Of a stretch of 64,000 bases of DNA, positions 61,370 through 64,000 are shown in pieces (position 1 is the stretch's first letter; every line of letters begins with the position of its first letter). This DNA is from an uncultured Desulfobacteraceae bacterium (GTDB lineage: Bacteria > Desulfobacterota > Desulfobacteria > Desulfobacterales > UBA5852). Under the pieces are notes generated by a model. That model was not told the origin of the DNA, ran no database searches, and saw nothing but the letters and a program-made list of their open reading frames with translations. Location of the stretch: assembly GCA_913060875.1 (NCBI GenBank), contig CAJXSL010000001.1, positions 640,464 to 704,463 on the forward strand, written 5' to 3'. A program made the translations under genes and the position numbers.

Positions 61370-61585
61370 TTATTCATTGTGATAATAGTTTATGGGCTTT
61401 GCATTCCATATCTCTGCCTCACCGCCCAACCAGCATTGCTTGCAGATGCAAATGCCATAATCAGGCCGCGTGTATAGATGTTTGCTTTCGAATTTTCTTT
61501 TGCACTTGCGGCATTTGTAATGATTTTCCTCAAGGCATTTAGATCGTCGTTCTTCTGCGATTTTTAATCTGGCTGGCCAATCCAT
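61370..61585 (-). CDS. Small zinc-ribbon-like protein
   Basis: A 71-residue protein with two cysteine pairs (KCRKCKRKF and CICKQCW) that could bind zinc. The start is uncertain: ATG at 61585 begins MDWPARLKI; upstream ATGs exist at 61636 and 61645, close to the repeat at 61651. It lies downstream of the winged-helix gene in the same direction. Small zinc proteins of this kind are common in phages. Confidence 0.45.
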   Translation of the reverse strand: MDWPARLKIAEERRSKCLEENHYKCRKCKRKFESKHLYTRPDYGICICKQCWLGGEAEIWNAKPINYYHNE

Positions 61586-61650
61586 CGAAATAGATATTTC
61601 CCTCTCTTTGATAAGTGCTTTCTGACACCCTTGCATGGTATACATGTTAA

Positions 61651-61825
61651 TACGCGCGTTGACGTGACCCACCCCCTATTTGTTGCGAATCGCCGGAAAT
61701 GACCGCCATATAGGGAAAAGGTGGCAATTTGGGTACTCAGGGGGTGTCCCACGTTGACGCGCGTGTATCATTGGGGGGTGTCCCACGTTGACGCGCGTGT
61801 AGGTGTCTCACGTTGACGCGCGCGA
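61651..61825. repeat. Iteron-like repeat cluster
   Basis: Copies of a unit with core CACGTTGACGCGCG occur at 61741-61767, 61775-61801 and 61802-61825; the first two are identical over 27 bases. A fourth, degenerate copy lies in inverted orientation around 61651-61678. Together they flank a 60-base AT-richer gap. Such arrays are typical of replication (iteron) or partition (parS-like) sites. They overlap the 3' end of the winged-helix gene. Confidence 0.7.
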
Positions 61826-62315
61826 GTTTTATTTTTTGCTTCTCATTTGTAGCCCCTATACGCTGCCCCTGAAATCCCCTGTGGACATCCTTCTGCCGGG
61901 TCCGTATGGCAGGATCTCCTATTCGCCATTTTTTGAAATCATCCCTAAGTGCGTAGACCGCGCAATCATGATGACAAAGCCCACCAGGGCTGATAACTTC
62001 AATAAACCCTTTCCATAGAAGTTCAGTGAATGATCGACTGGCGCGCCCTTGGCTAATGCCACGGTTCTCCAACTCCTTGTATGTAAGGGTAAATCGATTG
62101 TCATCTACACGGTCATAGGAGGGCTTGCCGCCTTTTCGTCTGGCCTGTGTGAATTGACGCTTACCAAGAAATAACATCAGGACTTGCGCGGAACTTGTGC
62201 TGACGGTATCCGCTGAACCCTTCTGACCTAGTGAGATGAATGCTGGGCTTAAAAAAATCGAAGCCTCTACGAATGTTCCCATGCCGTATCCATTACCGTT
62301 TTTCTTTTTTCCCAT
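61737..62315 (-). CDS. Winged-helix replication-type protein with iteron-encoded tail
   Basis: A 192-residue protein. The core (about 15-130: SPAFISLGQKGSADTVSTSS, FTLTYKELENRGISQGRASRSFTELLWKGFIEVI) matches a winged-helix pattern found beside replication genes of mobile elements. Residues 164-192 are encoded by the iteron-like repeats and read ARVNVRHLHARQRG then NDTRASTWDTP. This makes the gene both protein-coding and site-bearing. A role as replication initiator or regulator is inferred. The start ATG follows GAGGCGGA. Confidence 0.6.
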   Translation of the reverse strand: MGKKKNGNGYGMGTFVEASIFLSPAFISLGQKGSADTVSTSSAQVLMLFLGKRQFTQARRKGGKPSYDRVDDNRFTLTYKELENRGISQGRASRSFTELLWKGFIEVISPGGLCHHDCAVYALRDDFKKWRIGDPAIRTRQKDVHRGFQGQRIGATNEKQKIKLARVNVRHLHARQRGTPPNDTRASTWDTP

Positions 62316-62539
62316 TCAGTTCCGCCTCTAAAAATATTGGCCGGTGACACCCCGAGGCGGTGGGGGTCATCTTGTCCACGAAACGCCACTTTCGCGCCGA
62401 CCAAAGTTAATGTTTTATAAATTTCCACCACCGTTTTTAACAAACCGCCCTAATGTGCCCTGTCATAGCCGTTTTTACCGCACATAGACCCAACTTCGGG
62501 GCCTGAAAAGTCATCCGCATACCACCATAGCCACCCCGG

Positions 62540-62914
62540 CTAGTTCGCCTCTGCGGTTGCCCCTATATGGCCCGAAACGGCCTCAGAATCGGAAATCGTT
62601 CTCTTATCAGCGCTGGTATTCCTGAAACAATGCAACGGACAGTCTTCGGTAGGGCAAAGGGACACCTCGCGGGGATTGTCCAGGCAACACCATCGGCAAT
62701 AATCCCTGATGGCCTTGTCACGCGCCTTCGGGTCTTGATGCCCCTTGCCCATTCGATAGGGGTAAAGGGCACACTCCGTTATTGGACAGTTCCGCACCTC
62801 TGCATTGTTCCATGCACTACAGTTCAGACATTTTTCTCTGATGGCCCGCCGCCGGTTCAACTGTTTGACAACGTAACCGCCGTCTTTTGTTTGGATCTTT
62901 GCGAAAGTTTTCAT
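62540..62914 (-). CDS. Cysteine-rich protein with tandem zinc-type repeats
   Basis: A 124-residue protein. Two tandem copies of a Cys pattern are seen: KCLNCSAWNNAEVRNCPITEC and CRWCCLDNPREVSLCPTEDC, each ending in a P/L-Y/C-R type tail. This suggests two zinc-binding modules from a duplication. The start ATG at 62914 follows the stop of the upstream gene by ten bases in the overlap region. No catalytic role is evident. Confidence 0.6.
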   Translation of the reverse strand: MKTFAKIQTKDGGYVVKQLNRRRAIREKCLNCSAWNNAEVRNCPITECALYPYRMGKGHQDPKARDKAIRDYCRWCCLDNPREVSLCPTEDCPLHCFRNTSADKRTISDSEAVSGHIGATAEAN

Positions 62915-62924
62915 CTTCCATCCG

Positions 62925-63173
62925 TCAATGTTTATCGGCCATAGCCGCATCAAATTCGTTCATAATAAGGCCGGTTAACCGTTCAGCTTCGTCCTGTTGC
63001 GTCATGGAAAACTGCTCTAAAAAGCCGTCTATCCATTCACGCTTAACCAGAATCTTGCCTGTTCCGTTGACCCTTGAGTGCCGCAATCCCATCTTTAACC
63101 AATCGCGAATTGTCCGTTCCCCAGAAGAACAATATGTTTTTAACCCATTGATATCATACCATTCATGGATCAT
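62925..63173 (-). CDS. Excisionase-like helix-turn-helix protein
   Basis: An 82-residue protein starting MIHEWYDINGLKTYCSSGER. The pattern YDINGLKTYCSSGERTIRDWLKMGLRHSRV is a MerR/excisionase-like winged helix (small, phage-type). It overlaps the preceding gene's stop (TGATG), so translation is coupled. It could direct excision of element 2 or regulate its genes. Confidence 0.65.
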   Translation of the reverse strand: MIHEWYDINGLKTYCSSGERTIRDWLKMGLRHSRVNGTGKILVKREWIDGFLEQFSMTQQDEAERLTGLIMNEFDAAMADKH

Positions 63174-63403
63174 CAGTTGTTCACCACCTCCTTTTTGAGA
63201 TTGCGAATCAAATCCTGAATCTTCCATTCAACCTCCGGCGTCATCCTGTGAGAGCCGCCTAGTAATCCGAGCGTATATGGATAACTAAACCCAAGGTATT
63301 GGGCGACGGCACCGAATGAGACGCCCATCTCCTTCAATTCCGCCTTGTACTTTGTGGGCTTGGGTCGATACTGCATGACGAACGATGTTGCTTGAGCCTG
63401 CAT
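63173..63403 (-). CDS. Small Cro/C1-type helix-turn-helix protein
   Basis: A 76-residue protein starting after GGAGG. Residues 20-50 (KYKAELKEMGVSFGAVAQYLGFSYPYTLGLLGG) form a helix-turn-helix reminiscent of XRE-family repressors. It is coupled to the following excisionase-like gene. It may be a Cro-like regulator of the minus-strand operon. Confidence 0.65.
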   Translation of the reverse strand: MQAQATSFVMQYRPKPTKYKAELKEMGVSFGAVAQYLGFSYPYTLGLLGGSHRMTPEVEWKIQDLIRNLKKEVVNN

Positions 63404-63448
63404 AAGTCCTCCATGAGTGTATGATGTTGATGGTTATCTATTGGGAGA

Positions 63449-63811
63449 TCAAAAAAACTCTCCCCTCTCACTAAACTTCTGAATATTCCTATTTTTCTCA
63501 GAATTTACGGCCGCTCTTATAACTTCGCCGATAATTGGCCTGTATTTATTCACAATTTTTGACACGCAAGATTGCGATATGCTTAGTTTCTTTGCTACAT
63601 CAACTTGCCTGTGACGTCTCATGAAGTAGAGTTCTAAAATTTGTTCGTCGCGTGGAGGTGGAATATTCCGAATGAGTGGACGACAAATTCTATTGTCGTC
63701 ATACGATACGAACATATTCTCCCTGTCTTGCTGGGATAACCCTTCATCATTATCCTTCAGTAATTCAAAATTCGGACACTTCTCATCATCATCGTAACCT
63801 GGACACTCCAA
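63449..63811 (-). CDS. Sigma-70-region-4-like helix-turn-helix protein
   Basis: A 120-residue protein from a TTG start at 63811 (uncertain; the frame is open to an upstream stop). A cysteine pair lies in ECPGYDDDEKC. Residues about 55-95 (DEQILELYFMRRHRQVDVAKKLSISQSCVSKIVNKYRPII) match a sigma-70 region 4 or phage ArpU-like helix-turn-helix. It may be a transcriptional regulator of late or early phage-type genes. It opens the minus-strand block at the window's right edge. Confidence 0.55.
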   Translation of the reverse strand: MECPGYDDDEKCPNFELLKDNDEGLSQQDRENMFVSYDDNRICRPLIRNIPPPRDEQILELYFMRRHRQVDVAKKLSISQSCVSKIVNKYRPIIGEVIRAAVNSEKNRNIQKFSERGEFF

Positions 63812-64000
63812 GTACTTTTCACATTCAGTTCAAAGCATATCTTCTCCCATTAATATCGAGCGGTTGCGGTGGCGCACTCCACCTGTTCTGAATGAGACGC
63901 AATGATCCTGTTTCCAGATGCAGTGCTGGATTGACGGTAACGCTGATTTATTTTGCGAAGGAGAAGACTTGGGCGGGAAATTTTTTCTTGACAGGTGCCT

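Noticed and set aside
37387-64000. Complete prophage
   Set aside because: No capsid, portal, tail or large terminase gene is visible. The small-terminase-like proteins alone do not support it.

Overview
The window looks like a chromosomal segment of a GC-rich (by eye) anaerobic Desulfobacterota-type bacterium, close to the Desulfosarcina or Desulfobacterales group. This is inferred from gene style: CxxCH-bearing sensor kinases, a FadN-type beta-oxidation pair, DUF3426 and DUF1848 proteins, and a PEP-synthase-like protein with receiver-like domains. No rRNA or species marker is present.

Positions 1 to 37.4 kb are host backbone. A tightly packed plus-strand run (115-12367) encodes a lone receiver, three receiver/histidine-kinase proteins with overlapping ends, and a complete YejABEF-like oligopeptide ABC transporter. 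The transporter is joined to the last kinase by an ATGA overlap. Next come a GluR0-like ligand-gated potassium channel, a FadN-type hydratase/dehydrogenase with its thiolase behind a promoter carrying a FadR-like palindrome, a large lipoprotein, DusB, a DUF1848 protein, a TPR protein, a 999-residue PEP-synthase-like protein, a YhcC-type radical SAM protein, MnmG, a CbpA-like DnaJ protein, Hpt, and a 921-residue acidic DUF3426 membrane protein. A tRNA with anticodon CAT follows.

The tRNA 3' end is an integration site. An 18-bp copy of it (TCCCTGCATCGCCACCAT) is repeated at 54104-54121, which bounds a 16.7-kb element (element 1). Next to attL lies a tyrosine integrase whose start codon sits inside a perfect inverted repeat. 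Then comes a non-coding region with a strong sigma-70-type promoter followed by nested hairpins, a HUH/Rep-like protein, and a coupled set of small genes. AT-rich cargo follows: a MazG-like protein, a HIRAN-like plus HipA-like kinase pair, a serine recombinase, several envelope proteins, and a two-gene unit headed by a GEMM-I (cyclic dinucleotide) riboswitch with an overlapping terminator.

A second element begins at the internal att copy. Its integrase reads across the att sequence. It carries a ribbon-helix-helix protein, small membrane and secreted proteins, a P63C-domain protein, and a minus-strand block of small phage- or plasmid-like genes. The block includes a winged-helix, replication-type protein whose 3' end is made of iteron-like repeats. 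Its far end is outside the window. The arrangement reads as tandem accretion of two integrative elements at one tRNA gene.

The most unusual items are the riboswitch-controlled cargo pair, the promoter-hairpin-HUH module, the MazG-like and HipA-like cargo, and the kinase-transporter operon that has no DNA-binding output protein.
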